Shown here: positions 11,362 to 23,145 of the stretch, in pieces
Numbering within the stretch: position 1 is the first letter of the stretch
Layout: each line of letters opens with the position of its first letter
Origin: Drechmeria coniospora
Lineage: Eukaryota > Ascomycota > Sordariomycetes > Hypocreales > Ophiocordycipitaceae
Length of the DNA: 64,000 nt
Direction of reading: 5' to 3'
Assembly: GCF_001625195.1 (NCBI RefSeq)
Contig: NC_054390.1
Location: 2,504,027-2,568,026, forward strand
Program-made: the position numbers and the translations under genes
Notes under the pieces: generated by a model
What the model was told of the DNA's origin: nothing
What the model saw: the letters and a program-made list of their open reading frames with translations, nothing else
The model's database searches: none

Positions 11362-12718
11362 TCAGATCTTTTGCTCTCCCGCCTCGTGAAAGGCACCCTC
11401 TATTTCGGCGCGCCGGATGATGTCATAGTCCCCGTACGTCTCGTTGTGCTCCACCTCGGGCTCTTCGCCGAAGGCGATCCTCGCCGCGTCGACCAGCAGC
11501 CGGCCCGTCATGCCCCAGACCTTGAAGCGACCCTCGAACGGCTGCTCCTCGTCGACCCTCTCGCCCGGGTAGCCCTGGGCCCGGCTGCTGCCGCGGCGCG
11601 GTCTCGACACCCGTTGATTGTTGACGGGCACGTAAAAGTTGTGGACGCGCCAGGGCAAATCCTTCCACGTCATCCACGCGCCCTCGTACCAGGGACCGGG
11701 CGGAAGAGCCGCCTGGCCGGGGCGCGGCGGCAGGTCTTGGGCCTTGAGGAAGTTGTAGAAAGGGGCGCTGAAGACGGCGGCGACCTCGCGGGCGTCGAGC
11801 CGGGGGATGAGCGACTCCTCGACGAGAGCGCCGGGCCCGCCGCCGTCGGCGTGGAGGAAGGCGACGCAGGGGGTGACGACGAGGTGCGTCCGAGCGAGCG
11901 AGGGCGGTAGCGTGCACAGCGGTTCGATGCGGAACGGCTTGGGGATGCCGGCGTCGTCCATGGGCAGGCCGATCTCTTCAAAGGCCTCTCGGCGGGCGAT
12001 TTGATCTGCTCATCGTCCGTCAGCCCGCTGGCCGTCAACAACGAGGACCACTCCGGCGACAGGACAAAGACGGAAGGGAGGGTGCAGGGGGCCGCATGTC
12101 GTACACGGTGTTTCCTCTCGGCTGTCCGCCTTGCCCCCGGGCAGCGCGGCGTGGCCCGAGAAGCTCCGGAGGCTGGCGGCGCGCATGGTGACGACGACGC
12201 GCAGGTCACCCCAGCGGTCGGCGTAGAGGAGCACCAGGACGGCAGCTCGCTTGCGCGACGGCAGCGCATCCCACAGCGGGAAAGCGGGCGGCTTGTAGGC
12301 CCTCAGACGGTTGATGGCGGCCTGGGCGAGGAAGAGGTTGTGAGCGAACGTCATGTCGAGACGGGGGAAGGAGGGGGGTGGGTTGGCCTACGACGGAGAA
12401 TGGATTCAACGAGGCCATGGTCGTCGCGTCATAATACAGCGACGCCTGCAGCCCTAGCTCCTCCTCGACGTCTCTGTCGCCGTGTCCGTCGTGGGCCGGC
12501 TCGTTGTCCTGCCAGCTCAGCACGCCAGCAGAAGCAGCGGCAGTGGCGGTAGCGGTAGGGGGCTCAGGCCGGCTCGTGAGCGTAGGTCCGAGATCGGCTG
12601 CCCGGATGCTGTCGTCCAAATCTCGCAGGGCGGCTTCGGCGGCTTCGGCGGTGGTTGTCGTCGGAGGCTTCGTGTTGTGGTCACGCTCGTCGAGGCAGGG
12701 CGCTGGTGCAGCCGTCAT
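11362..12718 (-). CDS. PCD1: CoA-type Nudix hydrolase
   Basis: Predicted 395-aa hydrolase of the CoA/acyl-CoA pyrophosphatase group, usually peroxisomal. Minus-strand exons are 12718-12392, 12321-12105 and 12005-11362. The NuCoA motif is visible as VVTMRAASLRSFSGHAALPG, leading into the Nudix box GGKADSREETPYQIARRE followed by AFEEIGLP; the second intron (12104-12006) interrupts that box inside a Tyr codon. The first exon adds a 109-aa N-terminal part (MTAAPAPCLDERDHNTK...) rich in Thr, Ala and acidic residues and not part of the fold. The protein ends in ...GEQKI, which is not a classic PTS1. Compared with yeast Pcd1 (about 340 aa) it is slightly long because of the N-terminal part. Assignment to the CoA subgroup is from motifs. 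Confidence 0.9.
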
Positions 12719-13960
12719 TTTTCGCCCGTGGGTGCAACAGGTAGGCTGGCGACAGGTCGAGCTCGGATGGAATGGGATGGAACCTCGATTGTGCTTGTGT
12801 CAGCGGGCGTCGCCCGTAGGAAGGAGACGGAGGAGCGTCTTGCTGCATGATTAGTAGCTACACTTGCAGTGTAGGTACTTGCTTGGTATTAGTACGTAGG
12901 CGGATTCCATACACGCAAATGCAAGTACGGAGTTTTGCGTACTCGGTACAAGTCTTCCGTGCTACTGGTAGGTTTTTGGTAGGTATCAACGGGGCGGCAT
13001 ACTGGCAGTTCCCAAGTATTAATTACTTGATTGTAAGTACCAAGTGCACAAGTAGCTGCAAGTTACAGTACATTACCACAGTGCAGTACTCCGTACTCCG
13101 TACTTCGGTCACAATGAAGTACAGTCCTCCGTATTGTCGTAGTACAAGTAGTCGGCACTACAACAGTACACCAATATACAAGAACATGTATTAAGTACAT
13201 GCAATGACGACGTACTTGTCCTTGCATGTACAAGGAATTAATACTGTATTTGTAATTACATCCAAGTACTTGGATGAGAGTACTAATAGTACAGCACATG
13301 TACATGTAGTACGTGCAGACACGTAAATAATTGTGCCGTGCCTTGAATGAAGTACGGAGAAATACGGAGTACGGAGTACAGTACTTACTTACGGAGTACA
13401 TGGTAGTAGGAATTTGAACTTTATGCAAGTAAGTACAAGTACACTTACTTGCACGTACAAGTACGTGTATACCTGCACGTACAATTACATTCATGCCTGC
13501 ATGTACTTACAAGTGCATGTGTAGCTGCACATTGTTCTTCATGCAAACCCCGCCGCGATTGCTGTCCATTCGGTATCATTAGCATGTGGAATTACCCCAC
13601 GGGCGTGCTGGGGGTACTGTGGGGTACCGATCACGGAGAAGCCCCCCCAGCTGCTTGTGGTCTGATATTCCGATCGGGACAGAGTCCGTGACGATGCGGC
13701 TTGCTGCCGATCAAAAATCAAGATGCCATCTGTCATCAAACAAACCAGAGAAAGAAAAGGTCTTGGGAGGTGATGCAATTATTGATGAATAGTTCAAACC
13801 ACCCAACGCCAGCGCCGGGAAATCAAGGTATAGGTATCTGTCTATCTCTACTGTCCGCGTCCCATATCCGTATCCCCTATCCGTGTCCCGAAATGCCCGG
13901 CGTCATCTTGAACTGCATTGTGCATGCTCGCGAGCTGGCCGACAGGCAGCATCAAGCCCA
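12719..13960. repeat. Intergenic gap with GTAC island
   Basis: No gene seen. A GTAC island covers about 12855-13515, upstream of the Nudix gene, with GTACTCCGTACTCCGTAC-type runs near 13087-13102 and GGAGTACGGAGTACAGTAC near 13366-13383. The segment 13550-13960 is ordinary sequence next to the 3' end of the repeat-protein gene. Confidence 0.8.
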
Positions 13961-15415
13961 TCAATGGTGTCGCCTCGCACTGACGCTGAGAGCGCGCGGC
14001 CGGTCCGCTGCTCCGTGGTGCTCGCTGCTCTTCCGTCCAAACCAGTCCTTGATGCCTTGGCCGGGGCCTCTCTCGTCATCGGAATCGTCGTCGAACGCGC
14101 TCTGGCTCTGGCTATACGCCTTGCTGTGGCTCGAGCTCTGGCTCTGTCTCTGGCTCCGGCTGTGGCTCGAGCTCTGGCTCTGTCTCTGGGCCCAGCTGTG
14201 GCTCGAGCTCTGGCTCTGGCTCGGCCCCCGGCTGTGGCTCGAGCTTTGGCTCTGGCTCGGGCCCCTGCTGTGACTCGAGCTCTGGCTCTGGCTCTGGCTC
14301 TTGCTCTTGCTGCGGCTGTGGCCCATGCTCTTGCTGTAGCCGTGGCTGCGCATCTGAATCGGTATCTCCGGCACCGGCTCGTCGTACTCGGTCGGCGGGT
14401 TCGGCGTCTTCAACGGATGGCCTCCCTTGGCAAAGGATGACGGCTTCACGTCGAGGGCGTTTGGCGTGTTCTTGCGACGCGAAAACCTCGAGCCGGGCGC
14501 GAAGCTGATGCTGAGAGATCCCAGGGAGGACCTCGTCCGGCGCGAGGAAGCCGTCGACCGCTTCGCCGCCTTCTCCGCCTCGTCCTGGCAAACCTGCGCG
14601 TGGTTGTCCGAGGCAAGCTGGGCCGTGAATCGGTGGTACTCGCCGGCCGTCTCCGTGTCGCTGAAGTGGCGGCCCCCCGACATCCACGGGGCAGTCGGCA
14701 AGTCGTCCAAGCCGAGCTCCGACTCCCGATCGAGCGCTTCGTCCACCTCCGGCTGGCTCGCCGGCTTGCTGATGGTCAAGGGCAGGGGCATGAGCGTCGG
14801 CCGAGGCGACGGTGGCGCCCACGAGCTCCTCCTGCTCGAGAATCCTTCGCTGTCGGCCTCAAGCATGGGCAGGTGGGCGTCGGAATTCATGCCAGGGCTG
14901 CACATGCTCGAGCTGTCCGAGTCGTCGCTGTCCAGCAGGAAGCTCGATTCCTTCGCCACGTCAATGTCGTATCCCGTGAGCTGCTGGATCTTGCTGGAGG
15001 CGCGCCGCGCGGTCGAGGGGCGGCGGCCGTTTGAGGATCGGCGACCGGTCGAGGTGCGGGAGGAGTGGCTCCCGCGACGGGCGTGTCCCTGCGTCGGAAG
15101 AACGCTAGGCTTGGTCGGGGGGATCGGCGGCGGTTGCGGCAGCGGTGTGTCGAGATCGAAGACCGGCTTCGTGCTCGGCTTCTTGCCTCTCGCCCTCGAC
15201 ATGACCGGGGACAAGGGTATCGATGTCGGCGGAGGCGGCGCTCGAGATTCCTTGACCAGGATGCTTTTCGCCTTTGGCTGCGCATTCTTGCTCGGTGGGG
15301 GGGGAGGCGGCAGCGGCCGGTGGGAATAGTCGGACACGTTCAGCGGCGCCGGCGCCGGCGGGCAGTAGCGGGTCCGAGGCAGAAACTCAGGACCAGCCTG
15401 TCGTGATGACTCCAT
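13961..15415 (-). CDS. Disordered Ser/Pro-rich protein with 12-residue repeats, unknown function
   Basis: Predicted 484-aa protein, one exon. I start at the ATG at 15415 ([17 protein letters not shown]); an in-frame ATG at 15571 would add 52 residues dominated by Phe runs that come from a pyrimidine tract (15425-15530) and looks like leader sequence. I recognise no domain. The N-terminal 200 residues are rich in Pro, Ser and Arg ([25 protein letters not shown]), suggesting disorder and phosphorylation sites. The middle has an acidic Ser-rich stretch ([12 protein letters not shown]). Residues ~371-431 consist of five 12-residue units of the type [12 protein letters not shown]. The end has [21 protein letters not shown]. 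The antisense frames across the repeat are long Leu/Trp or Ala/Leu ORFs and are not genes. Codon use is GC3-rich like its neighbours. Confidence 0.75.
   Translation of the reverse strand: MESSRQAGPEFLPRTRYCPPAPAPLNVSDYSHRPLPPPPPPSKNAQPKAKSILVKESRAPPPPTSIPLSPVMSRARGKKPSTKPVFDLDTPLPQPPPIPPTKPSVLPTQGHARRGSHSSRTSTGRRSSNGRRPSTARRASSKIQQLTGYDIDVAKESSFLLDSDDSDSSSMCSPGMNSDAHLPMLEADSEGFSSRRSSWAPPSPRPTLMPLPLTISKPASQPEVDEALDRESELGLDDLPTAPWMSGGRHFSDTETAGEYHRFTAQLASDNHAQVCQDEAEKAAKRSTASSRRTRSSLGSLSISFAPGSRFSRRKNTPNALDVKPSSFAKGGHPLKTPNPPTEYDEPVPEIPIQMRSHGYSKSMGHSRSKSKSQSQSQSSSHSRGPSQSQSSSHSRGPSQSQSSSHSWAQRQSQSSSHSRSQRQSQSSSHSKAYSQSQSAFDDDSDDERGPGQGIKDWFGRKSSEHHGAADRPRALSVSARRHH
14123..14302 (-). repeat. 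Five tandem 36-bp units inside a coding region
   Basis: The motif GCTGTGGCTCGAGCTCTGG (plus strand, small changes in some copies) starts at 14123, 14159, 14195, 14231 and 14267, an exact 36-bp period. On the coding minus strand each unit encodes 12 residues of a Ser/Gln/His pattern. Confidence 0.9.
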
Positions 15416-16871
15416 GGCAAAAGAAAATGAAAAACAAAAAAAAAAAAGCAGAACAAGGACGGATGGCAATTTTTGGTGAACGCGAGGAGGAGAAAGAAAG
15501 AAGAAGAAAAAAGGATTCTGGTGATGCGACAGGACGTGAGTGGCATTAATAGAAACTGATTTCAAAAACACTCATCGGGAGTCCTTTTCGTTCTCGTTCA
15601 AACGCTTGCTGTAAAACGTCGTCGGCTGTTCATGCGATAGAAGTGAAACGCCAGCACACCTGGAGTTGAGCTGAAAGGCACTAGAGCCTCCACCACGGCC
15701 GCCTAGGGGGGGCCGCCCCGTTGCTCAATCAGGACGGCTAGCGTGGTCGCGCTCCCAACCGCCTACCATGAAACGCAGGACAAGCAAAGCGAATGACCCA
15801 TTCGTCAAGGTGAACGCAAGAGAGCATGTTGGAGGAAAAATGACGGCCAGGATGAAACGTGCGGGGTTGCTGTCCTTTTTGCAGCGCCAGTGCCGGAGCC
15901 GATGCCAATCCATCTTTCCTCCCAAGCTCCTTGTCCTCTGAAATGGTATCGCGGCCGCTTGCTTTGCCCCCGCGGGCCCTCAGATCGGCCCATTTCAACG
16001 TGACTCTCTCTCTCTGCCTTTGTCCACTCACCACCTTCGCCACCCCCCCCCTCCACTTCTTTCACAACCTCACTTTCTGACACGGTCGGAACCCCGGCTG
16101 GCGCTACGGAGGGAAGCAAGGGTCGCCGAAGATGCTGACGGCCGATGCGACAAGTGGACAACAAGTGGACACCAGGTCAGGCGCGCGCAGCCAGCTTGAC
16201 GGGGAGGGTAGCGTAGGCTTGACGGGGAGGTGTGGTGTGGAGCGAGCGTTGCCAACTCTCCCCCGACGCGATAGGGGCCTCGTGCGCAGCGTCATCGGCG
16301 TCATGCGGACGAATAACTTACTCGTCCGCATAAAGGGTGCAGCGCGCTAGAACAACAACCCGCACCATCAAACTGACCTGCACTGGCAGTTTTCTCGAAA
16401 TGGAAACGGCAGCCTGTCGGGAGCGATGCCTCTCGACCCCCGGAACGGCTGCTGGTTGACCGGTTCCCCGCTGGTTCCCGGCGGCGTGCCCCCCGTCTCG
16501 CCGCTCTGGCTCGCATATCGCATAGGGTCGGGTCGCTGTTCCACCCAACGCCTCGATTCGATGGGTGTACCTGCTTGCGTGTAAGCAGCGCATGGCCGCC
16601 GCGAGGAGACGTCAGCAGGAGCGGTCGATCCATGCGACGGACGCATGCTTGTCGGTGCCAGGAGCCTGCCCAGCCATTCGCGGGAGGCCGAGAGATGCAA
16701 GCAACCGGCGGCCCATCGAACCAACCACCCAATGAACCATCAATCCATCCATCCATCCTCGCATCCATCCATCCGCACCATCCGTCCATCCGGCCCCCGA
16801 CGCCGCGCTGCTTATTCGTATTCGGTACCGTCCTCTTGTGTTCGTCGTCGCTCGAGAGGGGTTGCCAAACG
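15416..16871. other. Intergenic gap with pyrimidine tract and ATCC microsatellite
   Basis: No gene supported. It contains the A/G-rich (minus: T/C-rich) leader of the repeat-protein gene at 15425-15530, a CT run near 16003-16017, and an imperfect (ATCC)n microsatellite at about 16741-16796. GTAC motifs are scarce here although one promoter must lie in the gap. Confidence 0.5.
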
Positions 16872-18136
16872 TTAACCGTCGTCGTCGTGGTAATCTCCCA
16901 GCAGAATGTCGTCGACGGCCATGCTCGTGGCCGAACTCCTGATCCACTCGGTCTCGACACGAAAGAAAATCCACACCCATCGTCGGAAGACTTCGAGAAA
17001 CTCCACGAGGAATATGCCGCTCTCGAAATCGCCAAACCGGCTGAGGTGCGGGCTCAGTTTCATCGACCAGCTGCATCGCAGAACGAGGTCGAGGACGACT
17101 GCCACATAGTACAGCGTCGGTGTCCGGAAGACGAGCCGGTCGCGCAGCCCCCACTCATGCTGGGGCGAGTTGCGTTCGTGCCGCGACGAGAAGAGCGTCA
17201 GGTCCCAGTCCTTTGCCACGTCCCAGTAGAAGGAGTACAGCGAGTTGACGACGACGGCGACGAGCCAGGCTCTGTTGTACGTCGCCTTTGCCGCCGCGTC
17301 CTGCGTGCTCCTCTGAAGCGTGCTCGCGACGATGACGGGGAATGCCGTCGAATACTTGGCGGCGTTGGCCAAGTGCTGCCCTCCCCAGCCCGTCGATTCC
17401 TTGTAAGGTGCCCGTCGAACGCGCAGGTACTCGATGATGCACTGCCGGAAGCGGATCATGCTCGGCACCGCCATCAGCAGCGGCACCATGACCGTCCCCC
17501 CGCAGTTTCGGTCCGGCCGTTCCGTCGACGAGCCTCCGCGGCTGAGGAACATGCACGTCGTGACGAACAGGTCGCCGCAGACCTTGGCGTACGACGTCAG
17601 CACGTCGGCGAGCAAAATGTCCCCAAACCTGCCGTCGGCCGCCTCGGCGATGCCTCCGAGGCTGACGCGACGCAGCGTCGCGAGGAACCGTCGTCGACCG
17701 CGTCCGGGAAGGTCTCGCAGAGGAAGGACGAAGGCGGCGACGACGGCGACGAGGTACATCATCGGAACCCAGTCGTACTCGATCACCCGCGACGGAACGC
17801 GCCATGTCAGGAGCCAGAACAGAGTCATGGCCGCGGCGAAGAGCGCCGTAAGCAAGGCGCCGAGCCGGTACGTCGAGAAGTGATGCGGTGCATGATGCGG
17901 CGATGCCCGTCCGGGGTACCGTATGAGCGCCGGCACGTCGATGTTGCAGAAGTGGAGGATGTGAAGGTTGGCGCCCCATCCCCAGACGGCTGCGGCACCT
18001 GGTCAGCCCGAGGACGAAAATCAGAAGAAACCTTTGAATCCAAACCTAGGGTCACGATGAAGCCGACGCGGAACGGCAAGGGAAACGCCAGGCTGAACGA
18101 GTCGAGCTGCGGCTCAACAGCTGGATCACCGTCCAT
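16872..18136 (-). CDS. ERD1: EXS-domain protein Erd1
   Basis: Predicted 402-aa multi-pass Golgi membrane protein. Exons on the minus strand are 18136-18046 and 17989-16872. The intron uses an unusual GTTTGG donor with a GCAG acceptor; joining gives FRVGFIVTLAVWGWGANLHI, a typical Erd1 start. Many hydrophobic segments follow (LLTALFAAAMTLFWLL, MMYLVAVVAAFVLPL, VNSLYSFYWDVAKDWDLTLF). The EXS signature is visible in SLYSFYWDVAKDWDL and near the C-terminus in FRRWVWIFFRVETEW. In yeast, Erd1 is needed to retain ER luminal proteins, to recycle Golgi glycosyltransferases and to return phosphate from the Golgi lumen. The C-terminus ends in an acidic tail (DDILLGDYHDDDG). A long opposite-strand ORF (16575-18242) is a shadow of this gene. 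Confidence 0.9.
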
Positions 18137-19573
18137 CGCTCACCGAGGTTCGTCATTGATTGACCAAAACGAGCGGAGATGGAGAGGACCGGACGCTGCG
18201 CAGCGAGAAACAAGGACGGCGAATGGGGAGGCGAAGGATTGACGGATGGAAGGGGAAGCCCAATGTGCACCGCAAGCAAGGGAGGTGGGAAAGTCCAGAT
18301 TGCAGAATGCTATCGATACCAAGACCCTACTTACCTTGCTTGCCTGCGGTGGGTATTAATTCTTCACCTAGGTGAATTCCGGAGATGCGGATGGAGACTT
18401 GTCTCTTTTCCCAGGGACCAGTCGCTCCCTTCTTGGTAAAGGTGCCCCCACCAGGCCCGGTGCAGCACTATACTTAGTGCTCCGTACGTACTTCTGCACG
18501 GAGTACGGAGTTAATACTTAATAAGTAATACCTACTTTTTCTGCTACAGACGGTCATACAGTACAGTACTGTACACACTTGTACCCATTGTACTTGTGCT
18601 TGTACTTGTGTAGGTACTTTTCTACCACCGATAATCCCGAGTATCCGGCGTTCAGTAATTACTACCATGTAAGTTGTAGAATTGCACCTACCAGCCTATT
18701 CAAGCATCTACAGCTATTGCATGTACAGTACATACTTCTCTACTCGTAGGCAGCGACTCAGTGGCAGTATGCTATGGGGGAGTCATCGATTTATCAGCAG
18801 CGACGACGGATGCTATGCACTTTGGCACGAGGATCGGAGCCACCGACGCTCTTGAGAGCACCAGAGTGCTACAGCACTTCGTTCCCATCAAACGCCATAG
18901 TATGGAATATTCGAATGTACCTACATGCTTAACAACCTACCATATTCTACGTATAAGTATGTAAGGGCTAGGTTTCGGTGCCAGCTCGTACCAGCCAGCA
19001 ATTTTCTCCATATACAATTACACCATACAGTACTTGCACGTGTACTTGCGTGTACTGTAAGTAAGTATTTATTGTAAGCGCACTTAGGTACAGTAGGTGT
19101 GTACTGTAAAGGCGGCACTACTATTCAGCCATGCACATCTTCTGCACATATCGTTGTAATTGTACAGGCTACAGTACAGCACTCCGCACAGTAATAATAC
19201 AAGTAAGTACTTGGTACTTGCTTGAGCATGTACTTACATCTGCTTGGGCGGTACAAATCCGCTCGTACTTTACTGTACTTACTTACTCCCGGTGGGTGGG
19301 TACGTCCGCCGTCGCCCCACACGTCAAGCTCGTCCCGAGGTCCGATTCCGCCTGGCTTTCATACTGCCAAATCTGAACCTGCCAACACCCACTCATCCTG
19401 CACTTCAACCACCGATCACTCAATCACGACACAGATCCTACGCCCTTTAAACGACAACTAGACCGATCACAGTCGCAGTTCAAGCCGGAGAGTACATCAA
19501 GCTTCCAAGCCGTTCACCTCCCGACCCCGGCCTCGGCCCCGGTCCTGGGGGCTGACCGTCGCCCGAACTCACC
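18137..19573. repeat. Divergent intergenic gap with GTAC island
   Basis: No gene seen. GTAC-rich sequence spans about 18470-19290, with a poorer centre near 18760-18900. Motifs include CTCCGTACGTACTTCTG, GTACGGAGTTAATACTTAATAAGTAATACC and GTAAGTAAGTATT. From 19300 the sequence becomes C-rich, the likely leader of PEX10. Confidence 0.8.
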
Positions 19574-20695
19574 ATGGCGGCACCCGCGTTGCCATCGACG
19601 TCCTCGCCCTACCCCTTCGCCTCTGCCCCCGACATCGTCCGCGCCCACCAAAAGGACGCCTACTTTACGGGCTATCTCGCCAACACGCTCACCGACCTCC
19701 ATCGCCACCTCCTTGGTGCCCGGGCCACCCACGCTGTCGCTCCCGAGCTGCGCTCCCTCGCCTCCCTCCTCTACTTTTCCGTAACAACCCTGCCCGGCAA
19801 CCGCACGCTCGGTGAGGAATACTGCGACCTCGTCCAGGTCGAGTCCCCGACTGGCAGGCTCCCCGCTTTCAACGCCAGAGCCGCCTACGTCGCCGGCACC
19901 ATCGTCCTGCCTTACCTCATCAGCCGCTGCCTTCCGGCCCTGCGCGCGCGCATACGGACCCTTGTCGAGCGCCGGCTCGACACCCTCCGTCGGAGGGGCG
20001 CAGACACGAGCAGGGAGGCCCGAATCTGGGGGTACATGGCACGTCACCTGACAAGCCTCACCTCGGCCGCCCCCATCCAAGCCGTCACCCTCGCGCTCTT
20101 CTACTTCAACGGCACCTACTACGAGCTCACCAAGCGCCTCCTCTCCCTCCGCTACGTCTTCACCCGCACCGTTCCCGACAGCCCCGATCGCGCCGGCTAC
20201 GAGGTCTTAGGCGTCCTGCTCGTCATCCAGCTCGTCGTTCAGGCGTACCTGCACCTTCGCTCGACCATCTCGTCCGCCTCCGCCCCCAACACATCAGTCG
20301 CCGAGCTCCGCGAACGTCCAGCCTTTCACTCCGATACCGTCGATGTCTCGCTCAACCACAACTCCTACGCCGCCAACAGCGACCTCCTCCTCAACGGCAT
20401 CGGCGGCCCCGGTCCCCAGCCGAGCCGGGTGAATCTCGCGACGACCACACATACACCCTCCGCCGCGGTGCCCAGGTTCAACCTCGCGGATTCCCGGGTC
20501 ATGAGCTACATAAAAGGCGCGCAGCAGCGCAAGTGCACATTGTGTCTGGAGGAGCTCAAGGATCCCTCGGCCACTCCATGCGGGCACGTCTTCTGCTGGG
20601 AGTGTATTGGTGATTGGGTGAGGGAAAAGCCCGAGTGTCCCTTGTGCCGGCGAGAGGCTACAATGCAGCACATCCTCCCCTTGCGCGTCATGTAA
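19574..20695 (+). CDS. PEX10: Peroxin-10, RING ubiquitin ligase of the peroxisome
   Basis: Predicted 373-aa peroxisomal membrane E3 ligase in a single exon. With PEX2 and PEX12 it forms the complex that monoubiquitinates the import receptor PEX5 for recycling. The N-terminal Pex2/Pex12 domain starts near residue 18 (APDIVRAHQKDAYF) and includes hydrophobic segments such as YVAGTIVLPYLISRCLPAL and VLGVLLVIQLVVQAYLHL. The C3HC4 RING lies at residues ~321-362, with CTLCLEELKDPSATPCGHVF and then CWECIGDW...CPLCRRE providing all eight ligands. A variable Ser/Asn-rich linker (residues ~240-310) separates the two. The length is normal for fungal PEX10. The start is the first ATG after a C-rich leader. 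It is divergent from ERD1 and convergent with the LYAR-type gene. Confidence 0.96.
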   Translation: MAAPALPSTSSPYPFASAPDIVRAHQKDAYFTGYLANTLTDLHRHLLGARATHAVAPELRSLASLLYFSVTTLPGNRTLGEEYCDLVQVESPTGRLPAFNARAAYVAGTIVLPYLISRCLPALRARIRTLVERRLDTLRRRGADTSREARIWGYMARHLTSLTSAAPIQAVTLALFYFNGTYYELTKRLLSLRYVFTRTVPDSPDRAGYEVLGVLLVIQLVVQAYLHLRSTISSASAPNTSVAELRERPAFHSDTVDVSLNHNSYAANSDLLLNGIGGPGPQPSRVNLATTTHTPSAAVPRFNLADSRVMSYIKGAQQRKCTLCLEELKDPSATPCGHVFCWECIGDWVREKPECPLCRREATMQHILPLRVM

Positions 20696-21276
20696 GGTAG
20701 AAAACATGTAGATCCGTCCTCAATCTTGTGCCGCCGATGGATGGCAATTGCCTAGGATGGGACGCCGCAAGGTGACGCGGCAAATGCAACCTTCAGCGTC
20801 CGGCACGGCGCCAACGTCCAAAAATTCATTTCATACCAACCCGCTATGCCTATCATGGTATCATTCTTCTCCGTCATTACCGCTTCCATCACTCGCTCAC
20901 CGGGGACCTGGAGTGACGTGTGTCCAGTACACAGCTGTCTCGACTCATCCGTACAGTCGGTGACCGCCCGTCCATGGCCAATACGCCAACGGTGATGTAG
21001 CCCCAGCACCTAGACTTTTACCGTCAACCCACCATGCCGTCCGTTGCTATTGAGCCCAGCTTAGAACCCTTGCCGTATGGTCTTACATCGGGGAAGCGCT
21101 GAAAATTTGTCTATACGTGACGATGGGGAGGAAAGGCCCGAACAATGTCGAGCGGACCCCCCTATCGAGCCCACACTGCCGTTGTCTATTTGGAGCAAAT
21201 CGATGCTTGCCAAAGCAGATGGGTCCTCTGAAAATTTGGACTTTTTCAGTTCTGAATGTAGCGTTCTTCGCTCTCT
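20696..21276. other. Convergent intergenic gap
   Basis: A 581-bp gap between the 3' ends of PEX10 and the LYAR-type gene. I see no gene and only two GTAC motifs, so no island. Confidence 0.6.
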
Positions 21277-23145
21277 TCATATCGAGAAGAGAACAATTTC
21301 GCCGCGTTCGTTCCGACGCAACCGGAGGTCTTTCCAAAGCTCCTTCTCCTCCTGCGTCTTCGAGGTCGGTCCTTGGCGATCGCGATGGTACCGTTTGAGG
21401 GCCTTGTTCACGCTGCAGCCACGCTCACTCTCGGGTCCCTTGTTGATGAAGCTGAGAAATGCATCGGCGCGGGGTTTGAAGACGACGATTTCGTCGCCGG
21501 GACCGTCTGCCTTGCCGTCCTTGGATCGCGGACGGAATTCGATTAGCTTGGGCTCTTTTCGGTCTCGCGGGTCCCGCGAGGACTTCTTGCTCGACGACTT
21601 TTTCTTCTGCTTCTTCGTTTTGGAGCCGCCGGTGATGATTTCGAAGAGGCTGTTCCCGATCGATCCGTTCTTCGAATGCTTCGAGTGCTTCGACTTCTTG
21701 AGAGGGCTGGCCGGCGAGTTCTCGGCCACGTCCCCGCCAGAGTAGTCCGGTGAGGGAGGCAAGGTAGGACGCATGAGGCCTTTGAGACCTCCGGTGAGAC
21801 CGGAGTGAAGGACAGGAGGAGCATCAGTCATTACTTGGTCGCCAGGTGTTTCGGCGTGTAGGCGCTTGCGCTTCTTGTCCTTCTTGACCTCACCGTCCTT
21901 TGCCTTGCGCCGCTCGCTCTTGGAGGCTGGGGTGACAAAGGTGCGTGCGGGAACCGGTCCGGTACCGTACCGGACCAGCAGCTCCTTGTCGGCATCCATG
22001 AGAGAGGGGGTGTCGACGTGTTCCTCGGCGTCGTACTCGTAACGCACCAAAGAGGTGTTGTCACCCATGTGGACCCCCTGCTGGTCTCGGAGGAGGTTCA
22101 TGTTGGAGGCATTGGGGGTCTGGCCAGTGGCAACGAGGTAGTCAAAGACGTTGACATGCTCTTCCGTGGCGGCGACGGGAGGCGACGGGGCCTTTGGCGG
22201 AGGCTCGACTGGGAATGTTCCTTTCTCGGCGTGTCGGGCGCCGTCGCTCCACCGATTGTGGTCCTGGTCCTCTCCGACATCTTCGACGTACGGTTGCTGA
22301 GCCATTTGCTTGGTTCGTTGATACGGCTGCTGCTCGGCCGGTTGGTTCATGCTTTGGTTGTGATTGTGTTTTTGTTTCTTGTTGTTCTTCTCCTTGTACA
22401 ATGCGCCCTGATATTTCTGGTCTTCGGTGATGCAAGACTGAGAGGACCATAAGTCGACGTCCAGGAGGAGGGTAGGTGGGGTGCCATTCCCGCGAGGGAG
22501 ATACGTACCGTATGGGAGCGATACTGGACGCCTTGAAAGTGTACCATGCAGTCGATACAGGTGAATGAAGCTCCGTGACAACGAATTCGGTGCGGATCAA
22601 GCTTCTTCTTGGTCAGGACGTCGCCGCAGGCCTGTCCATCAACGAGAAAAGTTAGTATGGAAAACTCGGTGACAACAAAGGCAGCAAGGAAGTGGCGTGT
22701 GCTTGATACTTGAAGCGACATGAAAGGTTCGAGACTCGTGAAAAGTATATAAAGAACAGCCAGGATGGGTATGGGCATGGGGTAAGGGGGCGACACTGCG
22801 CAGATGATGAGAAACAGATGAGTGGGTCAGGGGATCAGCAGACAGGGTAAGGAACTCGCCCAAAACCGGGAGCTTCGCTGCTCGAGGCGACCTTGTCGGG
22901 AACGACGACGGTCAAGGCCGGGATTTGACGTAGCATGTACAGAGTACGTAGTAATCGAATGGATAACTACGGACAAGGTCTTGGATGAACTCCCCAGGGG
23001 TGCAGAGTTGGGAATGCTGAGACGAGACGGGACAAGATGGAGGGGGAAGGGGGGGGGGATGTGACTTAATGCTACATGGGATGGATGGATGGATGGTCGG
23101 GTACGGAGGGGGCATGAACATTACCTCACACGAGAAGGAGACCAT
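21277..23145 (-). CDS. LYAR-type C2HC zinc-finger nucleolar protein
   Basis: Predicted 434-aa nuclear/nucleolar protein. Exons on the minus strand are 23145-23125, 22631-22509 and 22437-21277. Exon 1 gives only MVSFSCE; after a 493-nt intron exon 2 continues ACGDVLTKKKLDPHRIRC and completes the LYAR zinc finger, with a second Cys group in GASFTCIDCMVHF and the conserved SHTSCITEDQKYQGALYK across the last junction. The rest is low-complexity: a Gln/Asn stretch, then Lys-rich blocks (KKDKKRKRLHAE, KTKKQKKKSSSKKSS) that look like nucleolar targeting signals, and a conserved C-terminus (KELWKDLRLRRNERGE). LYAR proteins act in ribosome biogenesis and transcription control in animals; the fungal role is less known. 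The first intron is long for this window. Confidence 0.88.

Noticed and set aside
13701..14440. Plus-strand ORFs with Leu/Trp or Ala/Leu repeats resembling membrane proteins
   Set aside because: They are antisense shadows of the 36-bp repeat that encodes the Ser/Gln units on the minus strand.
14427..15329. 300-codon plus-strand ORF
   Set aside because: Antisense to the disordered protein gene; no domain and no independent start context.
16741..16796. ATCC repeats as a possible telomere-like or CRISPR-like array
   Set aside because: It is a simple imperfect tetranucleotide microsatellite without spacers or telomeric TTAGGG units.
16575..18242. 555-codon plus-strand ORF
   Set aside because: It lies antisense to ERD1 for most of its length, has no domain and is Arg/His/Asp-rich as expected from reading GC-rich coding DNA backwards.
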